From contig CAZZBB010000052.1 in NCBI GenBank assembly GCA_964652195.1, positions 46,565 through 110,564 of the forward strand: DNA of 64,000 nucleotides, read 5' to 3'. A model generated the notes under the pieces. The model had not been told where the DNA came from. It saw only the letters and a program-made list of their open reading frames with translations, and searched no databases. Numbering within the stretch: the first letter of the stretch is position 1; every line of letters starts with the position of its first letter. Position numbers and translations under genes: made by a program. Positions 53,687 through 62,592 of the stretch are shown here, in pieces. The DNA comes from MSPOR6 sp964652195 (lineage in GTDB: Bacteria > Poribacteria > WGA-4E > WGA-3G).

Positions 53687-55690
53687 TTATTCCTCATAAG
53701 ATTCAAAGTTTTCTTCCCAAATTATATCCACAAGTTTTTGCGCTTCAATAACTGCTTTTGTAGGTCTTTCCAATTTCTCACCAATTGATAGGATTAACAT
53801 ATAGAAATCATAGGCAGATTGAATTTCACCATTGATATGTGCACTTTCAGCAGCATTGAAATAACATACAGTTGCTGCAGATTCACATTTTTCAACATCT
53901 ATAGGGAGTTGGGCATATTGATAATTATCCGCTGCAAGAATGTAGGATTTTCCTGCGTCAAACCATATACGCTGCATTTCAAGTTGTCGTGCCAAATGTA
54001 GGTAATATGCAGCCCCATTTTTTGCATTCTTTTTTGCTTCTCTATTTCTATTTGCTGCTGCATAAGCAAAGCGTGCCCGGGTATAGCAGTTTGCAACAAG
54101 TTCAATTTCGCCTAACCGTATAAAACGTTTGGCATACCTGGAATAAAATGAACCAAGTTTTTTATATTGCATAATACAACGTTTCATATTGTATTGTTGT
54201 GTATATATTTGGGCTTGTTGATAAATATATGCTGCTTCCTCTTCATGGGGATATTGTATATCTTCATGAACTTTATCTAATAGAAATTCTGGAGAAGCTT
54301 CTTCAATTAAAGCACGATAATTTCTTGCTGGTTGTACAGTTTGGAATGAACTATGTTTCTTGTTTGATTCTTCATTTGATAAATCCCCTCCAAATTCTGA
54401 GTCGGTTTCATTCTTTAAACCAATATCTGTAGGGGTATCCGGAGTAGATAATAAATCTTGAAGTCTATCTCTTTCATCTTTAGCCAACTCAGCAATTATC
54501 TCAGCAAGTTCTTGTATAGTCCTCTCCTTTTTTATTGGAACAATTTCACTCATTTCCTTAAATAGAGAATCTGCTTGTTTAACAAGATCATTATCTTGTA
54601 AAGATAGTTTGTGTGCCTTATTTAGTTCTGTAAATGTACTTTTTAAGTCCTTATTATGTGCAAATCCCATAGCTTCTGTATAATGTTGTCTGAGTCGTAT
54701 TTTTAGGCGTTCTCGATTATCTCTTTCAGCTCGATTCCGTTTTTCAAAGAACAAATTCTGATTTATCCGTTCGGCAATATCTATCTCTAATCGGAAGGTA
54801 TTTCTACATCGTTCAAGTGCACTGGCTAATTCGGTTTCAGGTGAATTAGAACTTTGTGCAATGAGAATAGAAGCTTGTTGCTCATATTGCCAACGGCGTA
54901 TCCGATCAAGTTCATCATACATCTCAGTCGCTGTCTGAAACCGTTTATCAACATCCCGATGAAGAGCTTTCAGTGCAAAATGTCTGAATTCTTCAGGACA
55001 TTTTTCCAGATTTTCTATTTCTCCTGATGCTTTTTTTCTATCTATTACATCTGCTTCACCAGAAAAAGGGAATTGTTTTGTTAATGCTTCATACAAGACT
55101 AAGCCGGTTGCATATAGATCTGCCCGATAATCATAAGCACCGTAATGTTGTTCTGGTGCCATATAGCGTCTTGTACCCGTCATAGTTACAGCAAATTCAG
55201 TTGAATCCCCAAAAATACGGGCAATACTAAAATCAGCGATTTTAGCTTTTTTTTCATTAGTCAGTAGAATATTCTGTGGTTTTATATCTCGATGTAAGAT
55301 ATTGTGGGCATGTGCAGCTTTTAATCCATTACAAATATCCACACCAATATTTACGACCTCGTTAAGTGTTAATGCTCCTTGCTGAACGAATTTATGTAGG
55401 TTCATTCCTTCAATATATTCCATGACTATCCATGCAAGACAGTTATCACTACCTGGTTCAACCGTATGAATTGAGACAATATTTGGATGTCCACTGATAT
55501 TAGACATTGCTTGAAGTTCAGTTAACAAATACCGCATTCTGTCTTCAGGATAAGCATCTTTTGCAAGTGCTTTGATAGCAACAGTACGGTTTGTCATTTC
55601 TTCGCGGGCGCGAAATACAGACGAAAAGCTGCCTCCACTAAGATATTCAAGCAGCCTATATTTACCTAATATTAGTTCGTTTATTTTCAT
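53687..55690 (-). CDS. Ser/Thr protein kinase with helical C-terminal region
   Basis: 667 residues. Kinase domain 10-270: Gly-rich loop LSGGSFSSVF, Lys40 (VAIK), catalytic HRDIKPQN (133-140, Asp135), APE as MAPEQ (177-181). The DFG motif is DFS (153-155), a small change that still keeps the metal-binding Asp. No membrane segment follows. Residues about 280-400 are coiled-coil-like, and about 470-660 form TPR-like helical repeats (AAYIYQQAQIYTQQYN, ARFAYAAANRNREAK). Role unknown; the repeats probably recruit partners. A phosphatase partner is not adjacent. Confidence 0.88.
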   Translation of the reverse strand: MKINELILGKYRLLEYLSGGSFSSVFRAREEMTNRTVAIKALAKDAYPEDRMRYLLTELQAMSNISGHPNIVSIHTVEPGSDNCLAWIVMEYIEGMNLHKFVQQGALTLNEVVNIGVDICNGLKAAHAHNILHRDIKPQNILLTNEKKAKIADFSIARIFGDSTEFAVTMTGTRRYMAPEQHYGAYDYRADLYATGLVLYEALTKQFPFSGEADVIDRKKASGEIENLEKCPEEFRHFALKALHRDVDKRFQTATEMYDELDRIRRWQYEQQASILIAQSSNSPETELASALERCRNTFRLEIDIAERINQNLFFEKRNRAERDNRERLKIRLRQHYTEAMGFAHNKDLKSTFTELNKAHKLSLQDNDLVKQADSLFKEMSEIVPIKKERTIQELAEIIAELAKDERDRLQDLLSTPDTPTDIGLKNETDSEFGGDLSNEESNKKHSSFQTVQPARNYRALIEEASPEFLLDKVHEDIQYPHEEEAAYIYQQAQIYTQQYNMKRCIMQYKKLGSFYSRYAKRFIRLGEIELVANCYTRARFAYAAANRNREAKKNAKNGAAYYLHLARQLEMQRIWFDAGKSYILAADNYQYAQLPIDVEKCESAATVCYFNAAESAHINGEIQSAYDFYMLILSIGEKLERPTKAVIEAQKLVDIIWEENFESYEE

Positions 55691-55811
55691 ATCTGTATGT
55701 TTTGAGCAAAGTCTTATACAAAAGAAGTATAGGATATATTGGAACTATTAATGAAATTACCAAAATACATAGGGACTGTCAACGTTAAAGTCTAAAAACA
55801 TACAAATTCAG

Positions 55812-55859
55812 AATTCATAGAGATTATCAACGACAAGTCAATAGTTGTATCTATGAATT
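55812..55859 (-). terminator. inverted repeat after eda
   Basis: Arms AATTCATAGA (55812-55821) and TCTATGAATT (55850-55859), 28-base loop, 40 bases downstream of the eda stop codon. Weak as a terminator because of the long loop and the AT-rich stem. Confidence 0.3.
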
Positions 55860-55898
55860 GATAAATTAGAGACGTGTCTACAGAATATAATGTTTAGA

Positions 55899-56540
55899 TT
55901 ATCTTGAAGAATTAACAGCAGATACTAATTCTTTCGCTCTTTGTGTGAGTTTCTTGAAATCTCGAGACTCTATGATGGTATTACTAACAAGAGCACTTCC
56001 GACCCCCAAAGCAGCTGAACCCGCCTTGATAAAGTCTGCTGCATTTTCAATGTTGATACCCCCAGTTGGAATAAGTGGAATTTGTGGTAAAGGGGCTTTT
56101 ATGTCTTTGATATAGGAAGGACCAACACCACTTGATGGAAACACTTTCACATAATCAGCACCTGTTTCCCATGCATATAGAATTTCTGTTGGTGTGAATG
56201 CACCAGGTATCACAACTTTGCCATAGCGATTACAAGTATCAATCACATCATTCTTAGTCACTGGACTAACAACAAATTCAGCCCCAGCAAGTATGGCTAC
56301 TCGTGCGGTTTCTGCATCGAGTACTGACCCAACCCCAATTAGAACTTCATCGCCTAAATATTTAGATACTTCTGTTATCACACTTAATGCTCCTGGAGTG
56401 GTCATAGTGATTTCTATTACATCAACACCCCCATTTTTAATTGCCTCTGCAGTTTTAATAAGTTCATTTGAACTATTCGCGCGGATTATTGCTACTATAC
56501 CACTTGCCTCAATACGTTGCATCTGTTCAAGCTTTGTCAT
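55899..56540 (-). CDS. eda: KDPG/KHG aldolase
   Basis: 213 residues from the ATG at 56540, with GAGG six bases upstream; a TTG four codons earlier overlaps that site. It cleaves 2-dehydro-3-deoxy-6-phosphogluconate (or 4-hydroxy-2-oxoglutarate). VAIIRA, EITMTTPGA (Glu of the active site), GAGSV-like GVGSVLD, FVVSPVT and DYVKVFPSS with the Schiff-base Lys are all present. No edd (dehydratase) is nearby, so it may serve sugar-acid breakdown. Confidence 0.92.
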   Translation of the reverse strand: MTKLEQMQRIEASGIVAIIRANSSNELIKTAEAIKNGGVDVIEITMTTPGALSVITEVSKYLGDEVLIGVGSVLDAETARVAILAGAEFVVSPVTKNDVIDTCNRYGKVVIPGAFTPTEILYAWETGADYVKVFPSSGVGPSYIKDIKAPLPQIPLIPTGGINIENAADFIKAGSAALGVGSALVSNTIIESRDFKKLTQRAKELVSAVNSSR

Positions 56541-56768
56541 AGACTGCCTCAATTGTTGTACTTATAATATCACCTATGAATTATTGTAATTGAATTGCAT
56601 ACTCAATTGCCATAAATAACTATCTATTACCCAAATTTGACTTGCTATATAGTCTAAATTGTGATAAGATTTATCTAATTATACAGAATGATAGTAATCA
56701 TGCTATAAAAATACGACAGAAAAGAGGTTAGATTCCGGACGACTTTCTATGATCGTCCACAAAAGAGA

Positions 56769-58112
56769 ATGGAAGTTCCACTACTACCTTATCTGATTGG
56801 ATTGGTAGGTTTACTCTTACTCTCCGGCTTTTTCTCCGGATCTGAAACTGCTTTATGTGCCTTAACACGTGTGCAGATTGAGAAGATACGACTTGATCGG
56901 GGAAAATCTTCCGCAATTGTCAATTTTGTAGAAAATCCACGTCGTTTATTTATTACTGTCCTCCTTGGTAACAACTTAGTAAATGTCACTTTTGCGATAC
57001 TAATACTCCGTCTTGTAAAATTAGTATTTTCTGAATCTTCACCAACCATTTCTTCTCTATTAGCACTACTATTTAGTGTTCTACCCATGCTCATCTTTGG
57101 TGAAATGGCACCGAAGACCTTTGCCATAAAACATGCTGAGACCTTTGCAAAAATTACTGCCCCTTCTTTATGGCTGTTTTCTATTCTTATCTCACCTTTA
57201 CGTGGGTTATTACGGATTATAATTGATAAACTTATCCCTATCTTTGGAGGACAACCCTCACCACCTGAAGAACTAACTACTACAGAATTGCAAGAGTTCC
57301 TGAATACCTATCATGATGATACACTGCCGCCTGATGAACGTGAAATTGCAAGTAATATTCTACAATTAAGAGATATAGAAGCAAAAGAGATTATGGTTCC
57401 AAGAACCGAAGTCATGGCTGTTCCTACAACAACTACGATTCAAGAGACATTAACCCAGGCAAAAGAATCCGGTTTTTCGCGTATTCCTGTTTATAGAAAT
57501 CAAATTGATGAAATTTGTGGAATATTCCATGTAAAGGATTTCGTACCATGGCGGAATGAAGATATCAGTTCACTTACAATTGATGAGTTTCTTAATTTGC
57601 GTGTTAAAAAACCTAATATTACATCGAATGCCCCTTTACTCCGTGAACCTGTTATAGTGCTGGAAACCCGTAAAATAGGTATGTTATTGCTTCAACTAAA
57701 AAATGAAAAGACAAAATTCGCTATTCTTTCTGATGAATATGGTGGATTTTCAGGAATTGTCACGACTGAAGATATTGTGGAAGAGGTTGTAGGTGATATA
57801 GTTGATGAGCATGATAAAGACGATTCACAAAGTGAATACATAAAACATTCGGAGAATCCGTTAGTGATAGAGACCTCAGGACGCATGAGTATCCGTGATC
57901 TGAATCAATTATTTGAACTTAAGCTCCAAGAAAATGCCGCGGATACTATTGGTGGTTATGCAGTTGAACTTTATGGACGTTTTCCAGATGTAGGTGAATC
58001 CAGCATTGACGAAGGTGGAATAGAATTCGAAATTACCGCTACAGAAGGTAATATCATTACAGGCTTAGTAATTCGCGCCCCACTACTTGATGAAACCAAA
58101 ATAGAAATATAA
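56769..58112 (+). CDS. CNNM/CorC-type transporter (DUF21-CBS-CorC_HlyC), copy 1
   Basis: 447 residues. DUF21 membrane domain 1-190 with three to four hydrophobic spans (LIGLVGLLLLSGFFSGSETA at the start), CBS pair about 205-330 (IMVPRTEVMAVP, DEYGGFSGIVTTEDIVEEVVG), and a C-terminal CorC_HlyC domain about 345-440. Family members are linked to magnesium or cobalt efflux and were once called hemolysins. A second copy follows 14 bases later. Confidence 0.9.
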   Translation: MEVPLLPYLIGLVGLLLLSGFFSGSETALCALTRVQIEKIRLDRGKSSAIVNFVENPRRLFITVLLGNNLVNVTFAILILRLVKLVFSESSPTISSLLALLFSVLPMLIFGEMAPKTFAIKHAETFAKITAPSLWLFSILISPLRGLLRIIIDKLIPIFGGQPSPPEELTTTELQEFLNTYHDDTLPPDEREIASNILQLRDIEAKEIMVPRTEVMAVPTTTTIQETLTQAKESGFSRIPVYRNQIDEICGIFHVKDFVPWRNEDISSLTIDEFLNLRVKKPNITSNAPLLREPVIVLETRKIGMLLLQLKNEKTKFAILSDEYGGFSGIVTTEDIVEEVVGDIVDEHDKDDSQSEYIKHSENPLVIETSGRMSIRDLNQLFELKLQENAADTIGGYAVELYGRFPDVGESSIDEGGIEFEITATEGNIITGLVIRAPLLDETKIEI

Positions 58113-58126
58113 GTACGGACTATACC

Positions 58127-59461
58127 TTGAAAACACTTTTCATATCAATACTTTTATTTGGAGCAGGCAGTTCAGCTTCCACAGTAATAATAGTTGGGTC
58201 ATTTGTATTTGCTGTACTTCTTTGTCTTGTGTTATCTGCTTTTTATTCTGGCTCTGAAACTGCTCTTGTATCTGTCAATAAAATTCAGCTTAATGAGTTA
58301 GTTGAATCAGATGATTCAAAAGCAAGAATTGTACATAAGCTTGTAGATTCACCGAGTAAGATGTTGGCACTTACCTTAGTCGGTACAAATCTGGCAAATG
58401 TACTGATTTCTCAATTCGGTGATCAATTAACTGGCTCCTTACTTGAGGTTTCAGATAATATACAGTTTATTATATCTACAGTGTATGTGACCATCCTATT
58501 ACTAATTTTCGGAGAGATTTTACCTAAAACTATATTCCGTGTACAAGCAAATAAACTTGCATTACGGTACGCGTATCCCTTACGGATTTCAGAGTATATA
58601 TTAGCCCCTCTCATCTACTTTGTACAAACTTTGACGAAAGGGATTGTTGGAATCATAGATAGAGGATTAAGCTCCCCGAATATTGATGCCGAGCGTGAGG
58701 AGTTACGTTTACTGGCAACTATGGGGGAACAATCTGGGAATTTGCTTCCTGAACAACGTCAAATGATTCATCGTCTGCTCAATTTTCAAAATAGGACAGT
58801 AAGACAGGTGATGGTTCCACTCGTCGATATTGTGGCTATTGATCAGAATACAAAATGTGAGGAGTTTTTGAAGGTGGCAGCTGAATCGGGTTTTTCAAGA
58901 ATACCAGTTTACGATGAACGGGTATACAATATTATCGGTATTGTGAATTTATTAGATGTCATTTATACAGAGAACCAATCTGAGACTATTGAACCATTTA
59001 TACGAAAGGAGCTTCATTTAGTTCCTGATTCAAAGAATATCAATAGTCTACTAAAGGAAATTCAAAGTACTCAACATACGATGGTATTTGCTGTTAATGA
59101 ATATAGCGGAATTGTTGGACTGGTGACGGTTGAAGATCTAATTGAAGAAATTGTTGGAGAATTTGAGGATGAACGTGATGAACCGGATGATATTCGTCTA
59201 ATTGCACCGAACATAATTGAATGTGCTGGAAGGACTGAAGTTGAATTGTTGGAAGAACATTACGACTTTAAAGTTCCACAAGGAGATTATGTAACAATAG
59301 CAGGTTATATACTTGAAGAAACTGGAAGTATCCCTGAAGCTGGTACTGAATTAGACAATAAAGATATCGTGATAACTATTTTACAAGCAGATTCTCGGGC
59401 TATACGTAAAGTGCAAATTAGGAAACGAATTGGACGCTTCAATATCAAGGCAAAGAGTTAG
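58127..59461 (+). CDS. CNNM/CorC-type transporter (DUF21-CBS-CorC_HlyC), copy 2
   Basis: 444 residues with the same order of domains: DUF21 (LVLSAFYSGSETALVSVNK), CBS pair (VMVPLVDIVAID, NEYSGIVGLVTVEDLIEEIVG), CorC_HlyC end. The start is a TTG; the next in-frame Met would remove most of the first membrane span. The two copies are clearly diverged, so the duplication is old, and they may form a heteromeric pair. Confidence 0.88.
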   Translation: MKTLFISILLFGAGSSASTVIIVGSFVFAVLLCLVLSAFYSGSETALVSVNKIQLNELVESDDSKARIVHKLVDSPSKMLALTLVGTNLANVLISQFGDQLTGSLLEVSDNIQFIISTVYVTILLLIFGEILPKTIFRVQANKLALRYAYPLRISEYILAPLIYFVQTLTKGIVGIIDRGLSSPNIDAEREELRLLATMGEQSGNLLPEQRQMIHRLLNFQNRTVRQVMVPLVDIVAIDQNTKCEEFLKVAAESGFSRIPVYDERVYNIIGIVNLLDVIYTENQSETIEPFIRKELHLVPDSKNINSLLKEIQSTQHTMVFAVNEYSGIVGLVTVEDLIEEIVGEFEDERDEPDDIRLIAPNIIECAGRTEVELLEEHYDFKVPQGDYVTIAGYILEETGSIPEAGTELDNKDIVITILQADSRAIRKVQIRKRIGRFNIKAKS

Positions 59462-59518
59462 TCAGATACATCTAAATTATTGGTTGTAACATTCCTTTGC
59501 TTAGATTTAACAGAGGAG

Positions 59519-60265
59519 TTATAAAATACCGAGCGGCGGTGTAACAGTAATTTCCTCTGTAACCATTCCAATCGGCTGTTGACATATAGATAATACAGTT
59601 TCTGCTACATGTTCTGGTTGAAGCATCTTATCAAAATCAGGATGTTGGGGTATATCATCCCAGAAAGGTGTTTCAACAGACCCTGGTAAAACTGCTGTCA
59701 CACGAATATTCTGTTGTCTTACTTCTGATGCTAACACCTTTGTTAACGCAAGTGCCCCTGCTTTTGCAGCACAATATGCAGATGAAGCTTGAAAAGTTAC
59801 TTTCGCTGCGATTGAAAGTACATTGATGATTTGTCCATCACCTTGGGAAATTAGTGTTGGGAGTGCATGTTTTGTACAAAGGAAAAGCCCTTTTAAATTA
59901 GAATTTATGACACTATCCCAATCAGAGACACCAAAATCTACGACATTGCCAAAGACTCCACTACCAGCATTGTTGACCAGAATATCCAATTTCTTATAAG
60001 AATCCAGTGTTCTTTGAATAAGTAATTCTACCGAATTACTATCTGTAACATCTGTTGGTACAGATAGTGCATCTACCCCCTTCTTTTTAAGTTCATCTAC
60101 TACTTTTTCAAGAGTGCTTTGAGTTCGTGCTGCAAGAACTACTTTTGCACCTGATTCACCTAAAGCAGTAGCTATTGCCTTCCCTATACCTTTAGATGCA
60201 CCGGTAATAACCGCTACTTTTCCATCAATATTATCTTTTAACTTATTTCTATTCTCAGATGACAT
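59519..60265 (-). CDS. short-chain dehydrogenase/reductase (possible sepiapterin-reductase-like)
   Basis: 248 residues, classical SDR. Cofactor site TGASKGIG (about 20-27), NNAG (about 95-98), Ser in NVLSIAA, and the catalytic Tyr-x3-Lys in YCAAK. AARTQ after beta-2 suggests NADPH. The ending EEITVTPPLGIL is shared with several SDRs of unknown substrate. Sequence alone would say FabG-like, but it is the last gene of a minus-strand cluster with a PTPS fusion and folE, which is the enzyme set for biopterin-type synthesis. That context makes pterin reduction the leading hypothesis. Confidence 0.75.
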   Translation of the reverse strand: MSSENRNKLKDNIDGKVAVITGASKGIGKAIATALGESGAKVVLAARTQSTLEKVVDELKKKGVDALSVPTDVTDSNSVELLIQRTLDSYKKLDILVNNAGSGVFGNVVDFGVSDWDSVINSNLKGLFLCTKHALPTLISQGDGQIINVLSIAAKVTFQASSAYCAAKAGALALTKVLASEVRQQNIRVTAVLPGSVETPFWDDIPQHPDFDKMLQPEHVAETVLSICQQPIGMVTEEITVTPPLGIL

Positions 60266-60341
60266 CTTGGTTTCTCATGTATCGTGATGGAAAGTTGAAA
60301 ATACTATCTTACGAAATCATTTTCAACTTAGTTGTTTCTGA

Positions 60342-60968
60342 TTATACCCCTTGTACAGATCTCAAAAATTCTGAACGTGTAGAACTGTCATAACGGAATG
60401 TTCCTCTCATTGCATTTGTAGCCATGCTTGATGTCTGTTTTTCCACTCCGCGTGCCATCATACACATATGTTGTCCTTCCATGACAACACCAACACCAGT
60501 CGGGTCTATCGCCGTTTGTATTGCCTCTGCAATCTCTCGGGTTAATCTCTCCTGAACTTGTAATCGTCGTGCAAACATATCGACAATTCGAGGTATTTTA
60601 CTTAAACCAATAATTCGCTTCCGTGGAAGATAACCTACATGACATTTTCCCCAAAATGGGAGTATATGGTGTTCACAGAGACTATAAAATTCTATATTTT
60701 TGACGATTACCATTTCGTCAAAAGTCTCATCAAATATAGCGTTGTTTAATATCTCATCAAGATTTTGTGTATATCCACTTGTCATAAATTCTAACGCGTT
60801 TGATGCGCGCTGTGGAGTTTTCAATAGACCTTGACGTGTCGGATCTTCTCCTATATTTTCAAGAATCTGTGTATAAAGAGTTTCTAAATCTAAAGAGCTA
60901 TGTTTGGATTGAAGAGAAAGACTTGGCTCTGCTTCATGTTTATCCATCATGATAAGAGGATTCTCCAT
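60342..60968 (-). CDS. folE: GTP cyclohydrolase I
   Basis: 208 residues from the ATG at 60968; a TTG three codons earlier and ATGs at 60950 and 60947 are alternatives, and all overlap or abut the end of the PTPS gene. It makes 7,8-dihydroneopterin triphosphate from GTP. Zinc ligands in SLCEHHILPFWGK and GQHMCMMARGV, and the substrate loop LSKIPRIVDMFARRLQVQERLT, are intact. It lies between a double PTPS gene and an SDR gene, pointing to pterin cofactor rather than only folate synthesis. Confidence 0.93.
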   Translation of the reverse strand: MENPLIMMDKHEAEPSLSLQSKHSSLDLETLYTQILENIGEDPTRQGLLKTPQRASNALEFMTSGYTQNLDEILNNAIFDETFDEMVIVKNIEFYSLCEHHILPFWGKCHVGYLPRKRIIGLSKIPRIVDMFARRLQVQERLTREIAEAIQTAIDPTGVGVVMEGQHMCMMARGVEKQTSSMATNAMRGTFRYDSSTRSEFLRSVQGV

Positions 60969-61785
60969 AATAATCAAAATGATTTCTGGGTGTTTCTCGT
61001 AAACGTAGACGGTGTAAAACAGTCGGTTTTAAATTTGGTTGTAATACATTCCAAAGTACTTTAACAAAATTCTCAGATGTTGGATTGAGTTCTTTGAATT
61101 CCATTGTGTCAATGTTAAGATGTTTGTAATCAAAACGGTTCATAACATGCTCTTCAACCACCTCATCAATCAAACCCAATTCAACAACTAAACCAGTTTT
61201 TTCATCTACATCTCCTTTTATAGTGATTTCAAGAACATAGTTATGTCCATGTCCTGCGGGGTTATTACACTTCCCAAATACCTCACGATTTTCATCATCA
61301 GAAAGATATTGGCTGTTTAGTCGATGTGCTGCACTAAACTCATAGACTTTGGTGAGATATACCATAGAATCCTTACCATAATAGTCCGTAAATTGTTCAG
61401 AACTTTCATACAAACGCACCTTGTGGAGTAATCCACAAGGTAGAAAATTGATGAGTCGTTGCCATATTTCAATTGTTATGTTTTCACATGTAGGAATTAA
61501 GTTTGGATTCTTTGCAAAAACAGGATGCTGACTGTTCAGGTGTTTGTGATCATAATTTGCATGTATTTCATTTTTCAACAATGCATCTAAGTCGGTTAAA
61601 TTGATTACCATTCCATCATCGGAATTTATATCACCTTTTACCATTACCTCAAGGATATAATTGTGGCCATGACTATTCGGATTTGCAGCTGGACCGAATA
61701 ACTCGTAGTTCTCATCATCCGTTAATTTAGGAATCCTATTATAATGAGAGGCTTCGAAAGCTGTTTGCCTGGTCAAGTAGTACAT
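60940..61785 (-). CDS. tandem-duplicated 6-pyruvoyl-tetrahydropterin synthase / QueD-like protein
   Basis: 281 residues made of two fused PTPS domains. Domain 1 (1-140): zinc ligands His14, His39, His41 (SHGHNY), Glu101, but Ala33 where the catalytic Cys should be. Domain 2 (145-281): His154, Cys173 (GKCNNPAGHGHNY), His179, His181, Glu238, fully canonical. The family converts dihydroneopterin triphosphate to 6-pyruvoyl-tetrahydropterin or to carboxy-tetrahydropterin. The active site forms between subunits, so the fusion may provide one working and one structural half. First gene of the cluster with folE and an SDR. Confidence 0.88.
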   Translation of the reverse strand: MYYLTRQTAFEASHYNRIPKLTDDENYELFGPAANPNSHGHNYILEVMVKGDINSDDGMVINLTDLDALLKNEIHANYDHKHLNSQHPVFAKNPNLIPTCENITIEIWQRLINFLPCGLLHKVRLYESSEQFTDYYGKDSMVYLTKVYEFSAAHRLNSQYLSDDENREVFGKCNNPAGHGHNYVLEITIKGDVDEKTGLVVELGLIDEVVEEHVMNRFDYKHLNIDTMEFKELNPTSENFVKVLWNVLQPNLKPTVLHRLRLRETPRNHFDYYGESSYHDG

Positions 61786-61833
61786 CTGTTTGGCATTAAT
61801 TTAATTGAGGCCAATGGTGAACCAGCAAATATC

Positions 61834-62229
61834 TTACTCAAGTCTACTAATCAGATAAACAAAAACAAGGGCTGCAGTGATTCCTGTTCCAGATCTTAGA
61901 CCGTATTCTGTCCATCGTGTCTGTAAAAATACAGATTCAGATTTATATGCTGCCACATATTTTTCCACATATTCAGGTGGTTTTCCAAGTAAACCCTTTA
62001 TTTCATCTACAACTACTTCTGGTGGAGTCTTTGCTGCTTTTGTCACCTGATCACCACCTACGATCCATGAGAAAATACAACCGTTAATTAATCCCTCAAC
62101 AAACCATTTTGTTCGAGGAACATCTCGTTGTGCATCTTGTTGTCCCAACTGTTGAGGGGTTAATTCACAAATGGCAGGAACCGGTATGAGAATGATAGTG
62201 ATTAACATCAAAATATATATGAATCTCAT
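61834..62229 (-). CDS. small exported/membrane protein of unknown function
   Basis: 131 residues. N-terminal signal or anchor (1-21, RFIYILMLITIILIPVPAIC), a soluble middle with ELTPQQLGQQDAQRDV and a second hydrophobic stretch near 43-57 (GLINGCIFSWIVGG), and a third near the C-terminus (GITAALVFVYLISRLE). Cys21 follows PVPAI, which is not a clean lipobox. No family recognised. It starts 26 bases before the next gene-pair region and may belong to the unit with 62256. Confidence 0.65.
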   Translation of the reverse strand: MRFIYILMLITIILIPVPAICELTPQQLGQQDAQRDVPRTKWFVEGLINGCIFSWIVGGDQVTKAAKTPPEVVVDEIKGLLGKPPEYVEKYVAAYKSESVFLQTRWTEYGLRSGTGITAALVFVYLISRLE

Positions 62230-62255
62230 ACCATTGCCATTAACTGGAATTTCAT

Positions 62256-62534
62256 TTATGTTGGAGTTTTTAACTCACTCTGCACAGATTCATACTGAAC
62301 AGTCATAACCCATTCTCCTGTACCTCGTATCTGTATATTGCACTTTTTCAACCATTCAATAAGGGTTTGGCTGTCTTTTGCTTCCCATTCACAAACCATT
62401 CTGCCTGATAAAGTATCACATAACACACGAAGATTACTAACATCGTCGTTTGCCTCATCCTTAAATCGTTTGAGCAAACGTACAACATCTTGTCGTGTCA
62501 TACATGCAATAGCATGAGTTGTAAGAAATCTCAT
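62256..62534 (-). CDS. small cytoplasmic protein, DUF4242-like
   Basis: 92 residues. MRFLTTHAIACMTRQDVVRL and the later CEWEAKDSQTLIEWLKKCNI follow the beta-alpha-beta plan of ferredoxin-like stress/heme or metal-binding small domains (DUF4242-like). Function unknown. It lies upstream of the membrane protein gene at 61834 and downstream of the rhodanese gene on the same strand. Confidence 0.6.
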   Translation of the reverse strand: MRFLTTHAIACMTRQDVVRLLKRFKDEANDDVSNLRVLCDTLSGRMVCEWEAKDSQTLIEWLKKCNIQIRGTGEWVMTVQYESVQSELKTPT

Positions 62535-62592
62535 ATTCTAATGTCTCGGTAATCATGAAATGAGAACATTTTCTAATCTTTGTAGATTCAAA

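Noticed and set aside
59519..61785. Queuosine (7-deazaguanine) cluster
   Set aside because: FolE and a QueD-like protein are present but QueE, QueC and QueF are not; the SDR fits pterin reduction better. Not excluded at genome level.
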